Assembly (NCBI GenBank): GCA_900637275.1
Contig: LR134362.1
Span: forward strand, 992,001-1,056,000
From: [Pasteurella] aerogenes
Lineage (GTDB): Bacteria > Pseudomonadota > Gammaproteobacteria > Enterobacterales > Pasteurellaceae
Length of the DNA stretch: 64,000 bases
Direction: 5' to 3'
Part shown: positions 36,534 through 50,744 of the stretch, one piece after another
How positions within the stretch are numbered: the first letter of the stretch is position 1
Layout: every line of letters starts with the position of its first letter
Translations under genes and position numbers: made by a program
The notes under the pieces: model-generated
The model's database searches: none
What the model saw: the letters and a program-made list of their open reading frames with translations, nothing else
What the model was told of the DNA's origin: nothing

Positions 36534-37007
36534 TTATTGTTTTTTATTAAATTTTTCCGCTAATTCGCTTCTTAATTTCAACACTTCTTGCGAACTTTTG
36601 ATGGTTTCTTCAGTTTTCTTTTGAACTGCGGCAACTTTTTCCGGGGATTGATCCGGGTTACGTAACAATTCAACACCGTCTTGAATTAATGAAGTAGATA
36701 ATTTTAAAGTTTCTTGCATTTTTGTTTTTAATGCTTTGACTTCATCATTTTTAACATCAACAGCGGCAAGGCTTTGTTCGATTTTGCTGAAATTGTCATT
36801 AAATTCTTTCGCTGCTTGTTCGATTTGTGCTAAGTCGCCACTTGCCATTTTCTTTTGAAAATCTGCTTGGAATGTGGCTTGTGCTTGTTGATTAGCGGCG
36901 CTCCAATCTTCTAATTTTTTTAGCTCCGCTGCCGGATCTGCTTTGTTACAAGCGGCTAAAAAAAGAGCAAATAAAAGCGTTGCGCCAACTTTAAATAATT
37001 TATTCAT
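36534..37007 (-). CDS. Lipoprotein with helical, coiled-coil-like body
   Basis: A 157-residue lipoprotein with signal peptide and lipobox LAAC (Cys20). The mature protein is almost entirely predicted helix, rich in Lys, Glu, Ala and Gln, with heptad-like spacing (AELKKLEDWSAANQQAQATF, then repeated KKM, LKTKM, VQKKTEE segments). No known domain recognised. It may be a periplasm-facing spacer or binding protein. It has its own terminator and stands between nhaA and rnd. Residue 2 after Cys is Asn, so outer-membrane sorting is likely. Confidence 0.8.
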   Translation of the reverse strand: MNKLFKVGATLLFALFLAACNKADPAAELKKLEDWSAANQQAQATFQADFQKKMASGDLAQIEQAAKEFNDNFSKIEQSLAAVDVKNDEVKALKTKMQETLKLSTSLIQDGVELLRNPDQSPEKVAAVQKKTEETIKSSQEVLKLRSELAEKFNKKQ

Positions 37008-37098
37008 TTAATTTTCCTTACGATAGGGTTAGTCAAAGAGTATCATTTTGCATGACAGGCAACATTTTACTCTGTGGTGCTAGTCTTCACAAGCCATC

Positions 37099-38250
37099 TT
37101 ATGCAAAGCTTTGTAAAGATTTCAGCAGCTTTAACCCGTACTCTCTGCGCCAACCACAAAGCAATTCTGGCAATTGATTAGGATCTTGTTGTTTTAACCA
37201 AATCCAACGCAACAAACTTTCTAAACTTTTCTTACCAGCAAGTACTTCAGGCGCGAGAGTTGGTGGCACCACATCCTTGACATGCTGCTGTAACAACTTG
37301 ATCGCACGTTTATAACGAGGATCGTCAGCGATTCGATTAATGACCGGTGGATAATCTGCCATATCAATTCGTTTCATTTGCTCCAAAACTTGTAACATTT
37401 TTTTACCATGAATACGTACTTCTTGCGTACTTAATCCAATCTCTAATAATGCCGAAGTATGTTTCGGATTATATTTAGCAACTTGCCACAAATTCTCGCC
37501 TTTTACCACAAAATTGAGTGCAAGATTACGTTTAATTGCTTCTTCTTGACGCCATTTTGCTAACAATTTTAAGCGCATTAATTCTTCCGAATTCAATTTC
37601 CAAGCATTAGGAATATTCAAATACGCCATTTCACTGTCTTTGCCTTGTTCACGTTTATGCAATAAATTTTCACAATCATATTCCACTGCACTTTGCCATG
37701 CTGTTTGGCTTAACGCTTGTTGCATACGCACATAAAGCGGCAATAAATACCAAACATCAGCAGCGGCATAATAAAGTTGCGTGTCCGATAAAGGGCGGGC
37801 GAGCCAATCGGTTCTTGAGGCGCCTTTGTCCATTTCCAGACCAAAATAATGTTTCAGCAAACTCGCCAATCCAACAGAATTGCCCAGCCCTAAAAAAGCG
37901 GCAATAATTTGCGTATCAAGCATCGGCGTAGGAAGCTGTTGGAAATAATGCTGAAACACCTCCAAATCTTCACTGCTGGCGTGTAATACCTTGACAACTT
38001 TGGGATTTGCCAACAAACGGATAAAAGGCGAAAAATCATCAATATGATTAGGATCAATCAAACTGACTTGCTCACCATCATATAATTGGATCAAGCCTAA
38101 TTGAGCATAATATGTACGGGTGCGCACAAATTCGGTGTCTAAAGCAACAGCACTTTTACGTTCCGCTTGTAAACACACCTCATATAAATCTTGATTAGAG
38201 GAAATGACGACAAAGTGCGGTGGATTTTCGAGTTCTTTTTTATTGGTCAT
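37099..38250 (-). CDS. rnd: Ribonuclease D
   Basis: A 383-residue 3'-5' exoribonuclease for tRNA and small RNA maturation. The DEDD-type catalytic motifs are visible: ALDTEFVRT (Exo I), HASSEDLEVF (Exo II) and YYAAADVWYLLPLY (Exo III, DEDDy tyrosine). An HRDC domain follows from about residue 215 to 300. The length is close to E. coli Rnd (375). It lies 85 bases downstream of fadD, as it does in E. coli. Confidence 0.96.
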   Translation of the reverse strand: MTNKKELENPPHFVVISSNQDLYEVCLQAERKSAVALDTEFVRTRTYYAQLGLIQLYDGEQVSLIDPNHIDDFSPFIRLLANPKVVKVLHASSEDLEVFQHYFQQLPTPMLDTQIIAAFLGLGNSVGLASLLKHYFGLEMDKGASRTDWLARPLSDTQLYYAAADVWYLLPLYVRMQQALSQTAWQSAVEYDCENLLHKREQGKDSEMAYLNIPNAWKLNSEELMRLKLLAKWRQEEAIKRNLALNFVVKGENLWQVAKYNPKHTSALLEIGLSTQEVRIHGKKMLQVLEQMKRIDMADYPPVINRIADDPRYKRAIKLLQQHVKDVVPPTLAPEVLAGKKSLESLLRWIWLKQQDPNQLPELLCGWRREYGLKLLKSLQSFA

Positions 38251-38335
38251 AAACGTTTATATGTAAATAAAAAGCAATAAGATCAAAGCGAATATTTAAA
38301 TTAACAGTGGGTCAAAAGACCTACTATTGATGAAA

Positions 38336-40027
38336 TTAAGCATTCGTTGCACGTTTTGCCAATTCTTCTTCGCGTAATACGCGACGCAAAATTTTCCCCA
38401 CATTGCTTTTTGGTAATTCCTCTCGGAATTCAATATCTTTCGGTACTTTATAACCGGTCAAATGCTTACGACAATGTTGACGAATTTCATCGCGTGTCAA
38501 GCTGTCATCTTTTTTCACCACGTAAATTTTGATCGTTTCGCCTGATACCTCGTGTGGCATACCGACAGCCACCACTTCCGCCACCTTGTAATTTAGCATC
38601 ACTACGTCTTCAATTTCGTTCGGATACACATTAAAACCAGATACAATGATCATATCTTTTTTACGATCCACGATACGTAAACTGTAATTTTCATCCATGA
38701 CCACAATATCTCCCGTCGCCATCCAACCGTCTTTCAAGACCTCCGAAGTAGCTTCCGGACGTTGCCAATAGCCTTGCATCACTTGTTCACCTTTTACCAA
38801 TAACTCGCCAGGTTCACCTAATTTAGCTTCACTTCCGTCATCTTTGATGATACGAATATCCGTATTCGGAACAGGCACGCCAATGGTTCCATTATGTTTA
38901 ACCACATTAATTGGACAGGCAGCAATTAACGGGGAACATTCCGTCATGCCATAACCTTCAATAATATTACAGCCGGTTAACTCATGCCAACGCGTCGCAA
39001 CAGATTGCTGAACAGCCATCCCGCCACCGACAGATAATTTTAATTGAGAAAAATCTACTTCTTTAAAGTTTTCGTTATTTAACAAAGCGTTAAATAACGT
39101 ATTTACGCCGGTTAGCGCCACAAAAGGGTATTTTTTCAATTCTTTGACAAAACCATCAATATCACGTGGATTGGTAATTAAAATACCGGTAATGCCTAAT
39201 TCGATAAATAACAAGCAATTCACCGTCAGCGCAAAAACATGATATAACGGTAAAGCAATCACTGCACTACGTTCTTTTGCACGGTTACCAATAAAAGGTT
39301 CCGCAATCCATTTGGCTTGGAAAACATTGGTAATGATATTACCATGAGACAACATGGCACCTTTGGCTATCCCCGTCGTACCGCCGGTATATTGCAAAAA
39401 TGCCAATTCATCACGTTCCAATTGCGGTCGTACATATTGACGATGTTTACCAATCGCCAACACTTCACGAAATGTCACTGCATTCGGCAATTTATATTTC
39501 GGCACTAATTTTTTAATATATTTCACTACAAAATTAACTAACGTACGTTTACCAAAGGACAACTGATCGCCCATACGGGTTAAAATAACGTGTTTAACTT
39601 GAGTATTGAAGACGACTTCTTCCAAGGTAGAAGCAAAGTTTGAAACCACCACAATCGCTTTCGCACCGCTATCTTGCAATTGATGTTCTAATTCACGCGG
39701 CGTATAAAGCGGGTTCACATTCACCACCACCAATCCGGCTCGCAAAATACCGAATAGTGCGATTGGATATTGCAATAAATTCGGCATCATCAATGCCACA
39801 CGATCACCACGTTCCAGTTTTAATTCATTTTGTAAATACGCGGCGAACGCTCGGCTACGTTCTTCTAATTTACGAAAGGTCAACACCTGCCCCATATTGA
39901 TATAGGCAGCACGGTCTGGGTGTTCAAAAATTGCCTTATCAAACATATCCAAAATACTGTCGTACATTGAGGTATCAAGCTCTCTCGGAACGTTTTCCGG
40001 GTAATTTTTAAACCAAGGTTTTTCCAT
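38336..40027 (-). CDS. fadD: Long-chain fatty acid-CoA ligase
   Basis: A 563-residue acyl-CoA synthetase that activates exogenous fatty acids with ATP and CoA at the inner membrane. The AMP-binding P-loop is YTGGTTGIAKGAMLSH, the adenylate motif is YGMTECSPL, and the FACS signature region includes DGWMATGDIVVMDENY and VDRKKDMIIVSGFNVYPNE. Length equals E. coli FadD (561). Pasteurellaceae often lack full beta-oxidation, so the products may feed phospholipids; this is inference. It begins 54 bases after slp. Confidence 0.96.
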   Translation of the reverse strand: MEKPWFKNYPENVPRELDTSMYDSILDMFDKAIFEHPDRAAYINMGQVLTFRKLEERSRAFAAYLQNELKLERGDRVALMMPNLLQYPIALFGILRAGLVVVNVNPLYTPRELEHQLQDSGAKAIVVVSNFASTLEEVVFNTQVKHVILTRMGDQLSFGKRTLVNFVVKYIKKLVPKYKLPNAVTFREVLAIGKHRQYVRPQLERDELAFLQYTGGTTGIAKGAMLSHGNIITNVFQAKWIAEPFIGNRAKERSAVIALPLYHVFALTVNCLLFIELGITGILITNPRDIDGFVKELKKYPFVALTGVNTLFNALLNNENFKEVDFSQLKLSVGGGMAVQQSVATRWHELTGCNIIEGYGMTECSPLIAACPINVVKHNGTIGVPVPNTDIRIIKDDGSEAKLGEPGELLVKGEQVMQGYWQRPEATSEVLKDGWMATGDIVVMDENYSLRIVDRKKDMIIVSGFNVYPNEIEDVVMLNYKVAEVVAVGMPHEVSGETIKIYVVKKDDSLTRDEIRQHCRKHLTGYKVPKDIEFREELPKSNVGKILRRVLREEELAKRATNA

Positions 40028-40081
40028 TGTTTTTCCTTATAAATAAAATAATTCGCGGCGATTTTACCACCTAAAATACAA

Positions 40082-40624
40082 TTAATACAAATGATAGCGC
40101 AAACGAGGTTCCGGTCGCCAAAAATGCGCAGACCAACCAAAGCGCCCATATCCCCAATAATCCCAATCGTCCGGTTCATAATAGTATTCTTGTACTAATT
40201 TCCAGCGTTTATAATGGATCACATCAACCACAGGATACCAATAATCCGCCTGATCAATTTTCCCTTTTTCTTGGTTAATTAATTTTCCGGCAACGGTGAT
40301 AAATTGATCTTTCAAATATTCCGGATCAATAAATCCTGGTAGATAAGCAATAAAACGCCCTTCAACCGCACCATCAATGGACGGTTTTGCCGAAAGACCA
40401 CGCACCGGCAAACTTAATACTTCAATTTTTGTCTGATCTTTCAACGCTGTTGCCGACAAGACTTTACCGCCCAAACGCACCTCTTTACATTGACATTCGT
40501 AATCCGACGGTTCAATCTTTTTCACGCTTTGAATCGTAAATTCATTGCGTTCCAATCCTGGTGGCGGCGTAACACAGGCACTTAACCCGCACACCATCAC
40601 CGCCATTAACCACATTCGTTTCAT
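40082..40624 (-). CDS. slp: Slp-family outer-membrane lipoprotein
   Basis: About 180 residues. The signal peptide ends in lipobox LSAC (Cys17 counted from the start at 40624), followed by an Slp/YeaY domain: FIAYLPGFIDPEYLKDQFIT then VAGKL near the middle and a Tyr/Trp-rich end. GAGGGGAATG before the ATG supports this start; the longer frame begins inside tsaB. In E. coli the tsaB-yeaY-fadD-rnd order is the same, with YeaY as the Slp paralogue. Role in the envelope unknown. Confidence 0.9.
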   Translation of the reverse strand: MKRMWLMAVMVCGLSACVTPPPGLERNEFTIQSVKKIEPSDYECQCKEVRLGGKVLSATALKDQTKIEVLSLPVRGLSAKPSIDGAVEGRFIAYLPGFIDPEYLKDQFITVAGKLINQEKGKIDQADYWYPVVDVIHYKRWKLVQEYYYEPDDWDYWGYGRFGWSAHFWRPEPRLRYHLY

Positions 40625-40635
40625 AAACATTCCCC

Positions 40636-41370
40636 TCATTCTCTGCCCGGTAATTTCTTCCAAGCCACAGTATTACGCAAATAAACTGGCTCAATTTCGA
40701 CCGCACTTATATATTCTTGACGACAATAATGCGGCAACGCCAATGACAACATATAACGCGCCGATGGCAATTGAATATCCGATGGACACCCAATATTGCC
40801 TTCATTTAACAAAGCATATGCCGCCCAACCGGTTCCCACTTGCCGATCTTCTGCTTGCACGGAAGGCGTATTCATCTCCGCTAATTGCATCACCACTTGC
40901 TCCGGTGAACAAACTTGCTCGACAATAATAGTCTGCCAATCTATAAACTCGCCAAAATCCGACCGCACTTTTTGCCCTTGCAAATAGCTAAAATACACTT
41001 CATCCATACGCGCATCAATCGCCGCCAAAACTCGATTGGCCCCATATTGTTCATAGGCTTGCTGCGCCATGGCGGTTAAATTTGAAATAGGAATCACAGG
41101 CAAATCAGCGCCCAACGCTAATCCCTGCGCAATACCCGCCGCCACACGCACGCCGGTAAAACTGCCCGGCCCCCGCCCAAATGCTAAAGCATCCACTTGC
41201 TTTAATTGAAGACCGGAATTTGCCAACAATTGATCTACCATTGGCAGAATCCGCTTGGTATGCGAGCGTTGAGCAATTTCATCTAAATAGGTCATTTCCC
41301 CATGATGCCATAAGGCGACAGAACAAGCTTCCGTTGCAGTATCCAATGCCAACAGCGTTATATTCTTCAT
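40636..41370 (-). CDS. tsaB: tRNA threonylcarbamoyladenosine biosynthesis protein TsaB
   Basis: A 244-residue ASKHA-fold protein that partners TsaD and TsaE in making the t6A37 modification of ANN-decoding tRNAs. The N-terminus LLALDTATEACSVAL and the GRGPGSFTGVRVAAGIAQGLA block are characteristic. The ATG at 41370 has GGAAA upstream, and the longer frame adds only four residues. It is preceded by yoaA (23-base gap) and followed by slp (11-base gap), forming a yoaA-tsaB-slp-fadD-rnd run. Confidence 0.96.
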   Translation of the reverse strand: MKNITLLALDTATEACSVALWHHGEMTYLDEIAQRSHTKRILPMVDQLLANSGLQLKQVDALAFGRGPGSFTGVRVAAGIAQGLALGADLPVIPISNLTAMAQQAYEQYGANRVLAAIDARMDEVYFSYLQGQKVRSDFGEFIDWQTIIVEQVCSPEQVVMQLAEMNTPSVQAEDRQVGTGWAAYALLNEGNIGCPSDIQLPSARYMLSLALPHYCRQEYISAVEIEPVYLRNTVAWKKLPGRE

Positions 41371-41393
41371 TTTATTTTCCAAATGTTTATTAT

Positions 41394-43331
41394 TTAATGT
41401 TGTAAATTTGTCAGAAATTGTATCACTTTGTGCAAGTCTCTGGTACGTTTTGCATTAGGTAAACTTTTCAAAAAAGTTTCCCCATAGCTGCGCATCACCA
41501 AGCGACTGTCACAAATAATCACCACACCGCGATCGTAAATATCGCGAATTAACCGCCCAACCCCTTGTTTTAACGCGATTACCGCTTCTGGCAATTGAAT
41601 TTGATTAAACGGATCACCACCTTGCAAACGACAATCTTCAATTCGTGCATTTAATAAGGGGTCATCGGGCGCAGTAAACGGCAATTTATCAATGATCACC
41701 AACGATAGCGCCTCTCCGCGCACATCTACGCCCTCCCAAAAACTGGACGTGGCGACCAACACGCGATCTTTGTCTTCAATAAATTGCTCTAATAATTTCG
41801 CTTTAGAAGTTTCACCTTGCAATAAGACTTGTAACTGACTGTTTGCGCGTAAATATTCCGCTAAACCGCGCATCATGGAATAAGATGTACAAAGCACAAA
41901 ACAGCGTCCTTGATTTCTTTCAATTACCGGCAGCAACATTTCGCCCAAGCGCGCTAATGTATTTTGCTGATTAGTTGCCGGTAAATAACGCGGTACGCAA
42001 AGCATGGCTTGTTCTGCATAATTAAACGGACTGTGCAAAATTTTCTGTTCAGCGTCTTCAATGCCTAGCCGCTGACAAAAATGTTCAAAGTTTCCTCCTA
42101 CTTCCAAAGTAGCAGAAGTAAAAATCCAAGCAGTTTCGCGCAATTTCATTTGCTCACCGAATTTATCAGCGACAGTTAATGGCGTAATATGCAAGGCAAA
42201 ATAGCGTCCCATAGTTTCATACCAATAGCAATAACCAGTGACGGAAATATCCTCCAAACGCTTTAGCAAATTTTTAATCGTTGCAATACGATCAAATAAA
42301 CTGCCCAAACTTTGTGAACGCTGAATACCAATTTTGATCACTTCGGCAGCAAAATCCAATTTTTCTTGTAACAATCCAAGGCATTTTTTGACCGCACTTG
42401 CTTGTCGCCCATTTAATAATTCGCGCCAATTTCCGCGTTGCATCCCATCACCTAGCAGCAAACGAAAATCTTGCACCACTTTCAACAACATATCGGATGC
42501 CACTTCCAATTGTTGCATATCGCGCACTTCAGTACGATAAACCAAATTAATATCACGACATAAATCAAATAGTTGTCGCGCGCTAACCGATTGTCCGAAA
42601 TATTGACTGGCAATATCCGGAAGTTGATGTGCTTCATCAAAAATGATCACTTCCGCCTTAGGAATCAACTCACCAAACCCGCTTTCTTTCACCGCCATAT
42701 CGGCAAAAAATAGATGATGATTGACCACCACTAAATCCGCATTTAACGCTTTTTTGCGCGCCAATGCGACATAACATTCCGCATAATGTGGGCAATCGGC
42801 GCCCAAGCAACTTTCCGTCGTACTGGTTAATTGAGGTAAAATCGGGCTGTCTTCCGTTAACTCAACACATTCTGTCAAATCGCCGGTTTGAGTAGCATTA
42901 TTCCATTTTCGCACCTTGCTCAAATCCGCTAATACCGAACGATCCCCTACAACGCCTTGGGCAATTACTTGATCCAAACGCTCTAAACACAGATAATTGG
43001 CGCGCCCTTTTAGCAACGCAATTTTACCACTGTAATTAAGCGCACGTTGAATCGCTGGCAAATCACGATCAAACAGCTGATCTTGTAGATTTTTAGAACC
43101 CGTTGAGATAATCGTCTTTTTGGCGGCAAGTAAAGAAGGTGCTAAATACGCAAAGGTTTTACCGGTTCCAGTTCCGGCTTCGATCACTAAAGTGCGGTGA
43201 TTTTTAATCGCATTTTCTACCGCACTTGCCATCTCAATTTGCTCGGCACGAGGATGGAATCCGTTGATATATCGACTTAATTCACCATCTTCGGCAAATA
43301 CTTGCGTAATTTGTTTGTTACTGACCATCAT
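41394..43331 (-). CDS. yoaA: ATP-dependent DNA helicase YoaA (DinG/XPD family)
   Basis: A 645-residue 5'-3' helicase of the XPD-like superfamily 2. Walker A is EAGTGTGKTFAYL (51-63), the four iron-sulfur cysteines are C115, C175, C180 and C186, and the DEAH box is at 232-235. Motif VI is seen in the QGVGRLIRDIYDRG stretch near the C-terminus. In E. coli YoaA works with the HolC (chi) subunit in repair of stalled forks. The length (E. coli 636) and the tsaB neighbour favour YoaA over DinG. An inverted uptake-signal pair lies in the coding region at 43191-43228. Confidence 0.94.
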   Translation of the reverse strand: MMVSNKQITQVFAEDGELSRYINGFHPRAEQIEMASAVENAIKNHRTLVIEAGTGTGKTFAYLAPSLLAAKKTIISTGSKNLQDQLFDRDLPAIQRALNYSGKIALLKGRANYLCLERLDQVIAQGVVGDRSVLADLSKVRKWNNATQTGDLTECVELTEDSPILPQLTSTTESCLGADCPHYAECYVALARKKALNADLVVVNHHLFFADMAVKESGFGELIPKAEVIIFDEAHQLPDIASQYFGQSVSARQLFDLCRDINLVYRTEVRDMQQLEVASDMLLKVVQDFRLLLGDGMQRGNWRELLNGRQASAVKKCLGLLQEKLDFAAEVIKIGIQRSQSLGSLFDRIATIKNLLKRLEDISVTGYCYWYETMGRYFALHITPLTVADKFGEQMKLRETAWIFTSATLEVGGNFEHFCQRLGIEDAEQKILHSPFNYAEQAMLCVPRYLPATNQQNTLARLGEMLLPVIERNQGRCFVLCTSYSMMRGLAEYLRANSQLQVLLQGETSKAKLLEQFIEDKDRVLVATSSFWEGVDVRGEALSLVIIDKLPFTAPDDPLLNARIEDCRLQGGDPFNQIQLPEAVIALKQGVGRLIRDIYDRGVVIICDSRLVMRSYGETFLKSLPNAKRTRDLHKVIQFLTNLQH

Positions 43332-43405
43332 TTCATTTATTTTCTTTCATTTTGCGGTATATTGTAACAAACCATCCGATTAAAACCGAATAAAAAGGAA
43401 AAATT

Positions 43406-44218
43406 ATGCAGATAAAATTTATCAAACAAATTACACAAGCATTGAGTTTATATCAATACAATGACATTCCTGTATTAAAATTGCAACACGCCCTCGGTGA
43501 AGCTGAAATTTCGCTACAAGGTGCGCAATTATTGCGTTGGCGCCCCAAATCCGCACAACAAGATATCTTATGGTTAAGCGAAATTGAGCCTTTTGTTGCC
43601 GGCAAAGCCATTCGTGGCGGTATTCCGATCTGCTATCCTTGGTTTGGTCCGACAAAAGAACCGATGCATGGATATGCGCGTATTCGCCTGTGGCAATTAA
43701 GTGATTATCAAATCGACGAGCAAAAAGTGCGGTTAGATTTTTCCCTATTTTCCTCAGATAATTTAATTGAAGCAAAATTAACGATCATTTTTACCGAACA
43801 ATGCGAATTGCGTCTAACTCACTACGGAAACGAACCGGCACAAGCAGCATTGCATACTTATTTTAATATCGGCGATATTGTTCCCGTGCAAATTGAAGGA
43901 TTACCGACGCAATGCTTTAATAAACTCACAGAACAACAAGAAAAAGTTCCGTCACCGCGTACCATCAGCGAAAACGTCGATTGTATTTACCAAATACAAT
44001 CACCAGTCACACAAAAAATAGTCGATCCGACCTTTAACCGTACTATCCAAATTGAACAGCTTGAGGCATCAAACACCGTATTATGGAATCCATGGCACAA
44101 ACCGACCAGTAACATGAGCGAAAATGGCTATCAAACCATGGTTTGCGTGGAAAGCGCTAAATTGGATCAAACAATGCAGCAAGGCGATACAATTATTGTC
44201 AAAATCAGCCTTAATTAA
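43406..44218 (+). CDS. yeaD: D-hexose-6-phosphate mutarotase (YeaD family)
   Basis: A 270-residue aldose-1-epimerase-like enzyme of the beta-sandwich mutarotase fold, predicted to interconvert alpha and beta forms of hexose-6-phosphates. Conserved parts are LLRWRPKSAQQDILWLSE, RGGIPICYPWFGP and the His segment HTYFNIGD, with NPWHKP near the end. AAAAGGAAAA precedes the ATG. It is transcribed away from yoaA and has its own terminator. Confidence 0.9.
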   Translation: MQIKFIKQITQALSLYQYNDIPVLKLQHALGEAEISLQGAQLLRWRPKSAQQDILWLSEIEPFVAGKAIRGGIPICYPWFGPTKEPMHGYARIRLWQLSDYQIDEQKVRLDFSLFSSDNLIEAKLTIIFTEQCELRLTHYGNEPAQAALHTYFNIGDIVPVQIEGLPTQCFNKLTEQQEKVPSPRTISENVDCIYQIQSPVTQKIVDPTFNRTIQIEQLEASNTVLWNPWHKPTSNMSENGYQTMVCVESAKLDQTMQQGDTIIVKISLN

Positions 44219-44224
44219 AGCACA

Positions 44225-44252
44225 ATGGCTAATCCTCGATTAGCCATTTTTA
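44225..44252 (+). terminator. Terminator after yeaD
   Basis: ATGGCTAATC and GATTAGCCAT form a stem, followed by a T run, 6 bases after the stop. Confidence 0.85.
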
Positions 44253-44254
44253 TA

Positions 44255-44755
44255 TTATTTTCTAAACGGAAGCATTGCTTTTAAGACCTCATCTTTAAAC
44301 AAGAAATGATGGGCTAATCCCGCCAGCGCATGAATCCCTGCCAGCGCAATAAAGACTTGAGCCAAAAATTCATGTACACTCCCTATTCCCATAGCTAAAT
44401 CAGGCAACATAGGAATATTTATTCCCCAAACAGTATAGTGATCCGTTTCCTCCGCTAATGCCAATAACCCAAGCAAAGGAATCAGTAACATACAGAGATA
44501 TAACGCAAAATGTACAATATTGGCTAATTTTACTTGCCACGCCGGCAAGATATGTTTTGGCAACTTGTTTCTGAAAAACAAACGAAAAATTAAACGAAAA
44601 ACAAATAATGCCATGATGGCAAGCCCACTACTAACATGAAGCGCACCGACAAAATCATCATCTGTCGGATGTCCGCCAGTAACATAGGCAAGTAAAACTA
44701 GAACTGCAACCATCCAGTGAAGCAAAATCATTGGCTTTGGATAACGAATATTCAT
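44255..44755 (-). CDS. cybB: Cytochrome b561
   Basis: A 166-residue membrane protein with four helices. It belongs to the bacterial di-haem cytochrome b561 (CybB) family, which moves electrons between the quinone pool and partners. Likely haem ligands are His in LLHWMVA (helix 1), ALHVSSG (helix 2), VHFALYL and GIHALAGLAHHFLF (helix 4). The ATG at 44755 follows AGAGGGA and is chosen over the 17-codon extension. It is convergent with yeaD. Confidence 0.88.
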   Translation of the reverse strand: MNIRYPKPMILLHWMVAVLVLLAYVTGGHPTDDDFVGALHVSSGLAIMALFVFRLIFRLFFRNKLPKHILPAWQVKLANIVHFALYLCMLLIPLLGLLALAEETDHYTVWGINIPMLPDLAMGIGSVHEFLAQVFIALAGIHALAGLAHHFLFKDEVLKAMLPFRK

Positions 44756-44792
44756 AATAAGTCCCTCTATCTCCCAAATAAATATATTATTA

Positions 44793-44855
44793 AAAAGTGC
44801 GGTCATTTTTCAGGTGTTTTTACCTAAAAATAAATGAAAAAACCACCGCACTTTT
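44793..44855. repeat. Inverted pair of uptake signal sequences
   Basis: AAAAAGTGCGGT and ACCGCACTTTTT face each other across about 40 bases, giving a 12-base-pair stem with T runs on both strands. It lies between the cytochrome gene and the rRNA operon terminator. Such pairs often double as terminators in Pasteurellaceae. Confidence 0.75.
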
Positions 44856-44962
44856 TCTTTGTTGTTTTGTTCTGTTTTATTTTCTTTGTGTTCTTTATTG
44901 ATAGTTGGCATTGTTCATTGTGATTAGAGGTTATCGTTTGTGTCTCTTCATTTCCTCAATAC

Positions 44963-44991
44963 AAAAAAACCTCAACGATTTCTCGTTGAGG
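44963..44991 (-). terminator. Terminator of the rRNA operon
   Basis: CCTCAACGA and TCGTTGAGG stem (44970-44991), followed on the minus strand by seven T residues. It lies about 17 bases beyond the 5S gene. Confidence 0.9.
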
Positions 44992-45007
44992 CTCTCTTTT
45001 ATTTCTT

Positions 45008-45123
45008 ACCTGGCGGTGTCCTACTCTCACATGGGGAACCCCCACACTACCATCGGCGTTACAGCGTTTCACTTCTGAGTTCGGCATGGAATCAGGTGGG
45101 TCCACTGCACTATCGCCGCCAAG
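45008..45123 (-). rRNA. rrf: 5S ribosomal RNA
   Basis: About 116 bases. The ends CTTGGCGGCG and CACCGCCAGG pair as the terminal stem, and the internal CCATGCCGAACTCAGAAGTG is the conserved loop region. Last gene of the rRNA operon. Ends are set by eye. Confidence 0.95.
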
Positions 45124-45335
45124 ATAATTCTTTCGATGATTTCACTTCTCTTATTTTAATGTCTTCGTCTTTTTGTTCTTTCTATAGCTTCCGTCCGTCT
45201 CGTCTTTCTCTTCAACAGACTCCTCACCCTAAATTCGAAACAAGCTGTCCACTTCACTCTCTTCATTCACTCTCTCGTTGAGTTTTGTTTAGTTTGTCTT
45301 TTAACTCTCTCACGTTAAAAACGCTTGAGGTTGTA

Positions 45336-48233
<2,898 letters not shown>

Positions 48234-48398
48234 ATACAACCTCAAACATTTTATGTCTAAGGGTATCATCTCTACAACTAAACACTTAACTGCCTTTTCT
48301 CAGTTAAGATTTTCTTTCGAACTACTCAGACTTTCTACTTGGGGATGATTCTTAATCACCCCTACAGAAAATCTCTCAGTTTTCAGCTTGTTTCCAAT

Positions 48399-48415
48399 TT
48401 TTTAAAGAACAACAG
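48399..48415 (-). promoter_or_regulatory. boxA-like antitermination site before 23S
   Basis: On the minus strand, TTGTTCTTTAAAAAATTGG in the spacer resembles the boxA sequence TGCTCTTTAACA used by the Nus antitermination complex in rRNA operons. Confidence 0.55.
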
Positions 48416-48514
48416 ACAATTGCCTTTCGGCAAATCATCATGACTAAATACATATCAATAAACTTTACTACCTCATCAAGGCTTGCTCATACAATGTACT
48501 TAGGCATGATGATT

Positions 48515-48590
48515 TGGTGGAGATAAGCGGGATCGAACCGCTGACCTCCTGCGTGCAAGGCAGGCGCTCTCCCAGCTGAGCTATATCCCC
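48515..48590 (-). tRNA. tRNA-Ala (anticodon TGC)
   Basis: 76 bases beginning GGGGATATAGCTCAGC and ending in encoded CCA. The anticodon loop CTTGCAC gives anticodon TGC. Standard second spacer tRNA of the rRNA operon. Confidence 0.97.
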
Positions 48591-48664
48591 AGTCATCAAC
48601 ATTTTCCTTTCAGCTTTCGCTCTCACTCAACCTTGCCCTTATTTATCAAAATAAGCTCATTGAG

Positions 48665-48741
<77 letters not shown>

Positions 48742-48821
48742 AAAAGGATGTTTCTTCGTCTTTCTCTTGTCTACAATATCTCAGCCAATCTGTGTGAACA
48801 CTCGCTGTCGCTTTATCTAGG

Positions 48822-50364
<1,543 letters not shown>

Positions 50365-50744
50365 AAGTTCAATCGCTCAATATGTACTGACTATAAAATC
50401 ATGACTGAATCTCTTCAATCATTATGAATTTCAAGTTAAGCACCTATTAAGACTTCAAAATTTAAAATAGTTTTAAACAAAGTCAATCAACAAGTGCCCA
50501 CACAGATTGTCTGATATATTGTTAAAGAACAAAAAACGACGCGAGGTGTTTTTCTTAATGCTTTACAACGTCGCGTCGTTGTGGGTGCGTATTATAGGCA
50601 TCTGAAATTTCTTTGCAAGTCTTTTTTTATAAAATTTTTCACTTTTATTTTTAACCGTTTAGAAAATAAACAAACAGCAATTGAGTTATCTTTTATTTCA
50701 CGCTAAAGTGAGGTTACTTTTCAGTAAAAATAAAGGGAATACTC
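50365..50744. other. rRNA leader and promoter region
   Basis: Gap of about 380 bases upstream of 16S. It holds the 16S leader with a boxA-like TTGTTCTTTAACAATA (about 50515-50530), the rRNA promoter (50591-50618) with an AT-rich upstream element, and then the divergent start region of the gene at 50745. No protein gene is seen. Confidence 0.8.
50591..50618 (-). promoter_or_regulatory. rRNA operon promoter
   Basis: On the minus strand TTGCAA (-35, 50613-50618) and TATAAT (-10, 50591-50596) are 16 bases apart, with a run of A/T upstream that fits an UP element. The 16-base spacer and a GC-containing start region are typical of rRNA P1 promoters. Confidence 0.8.
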
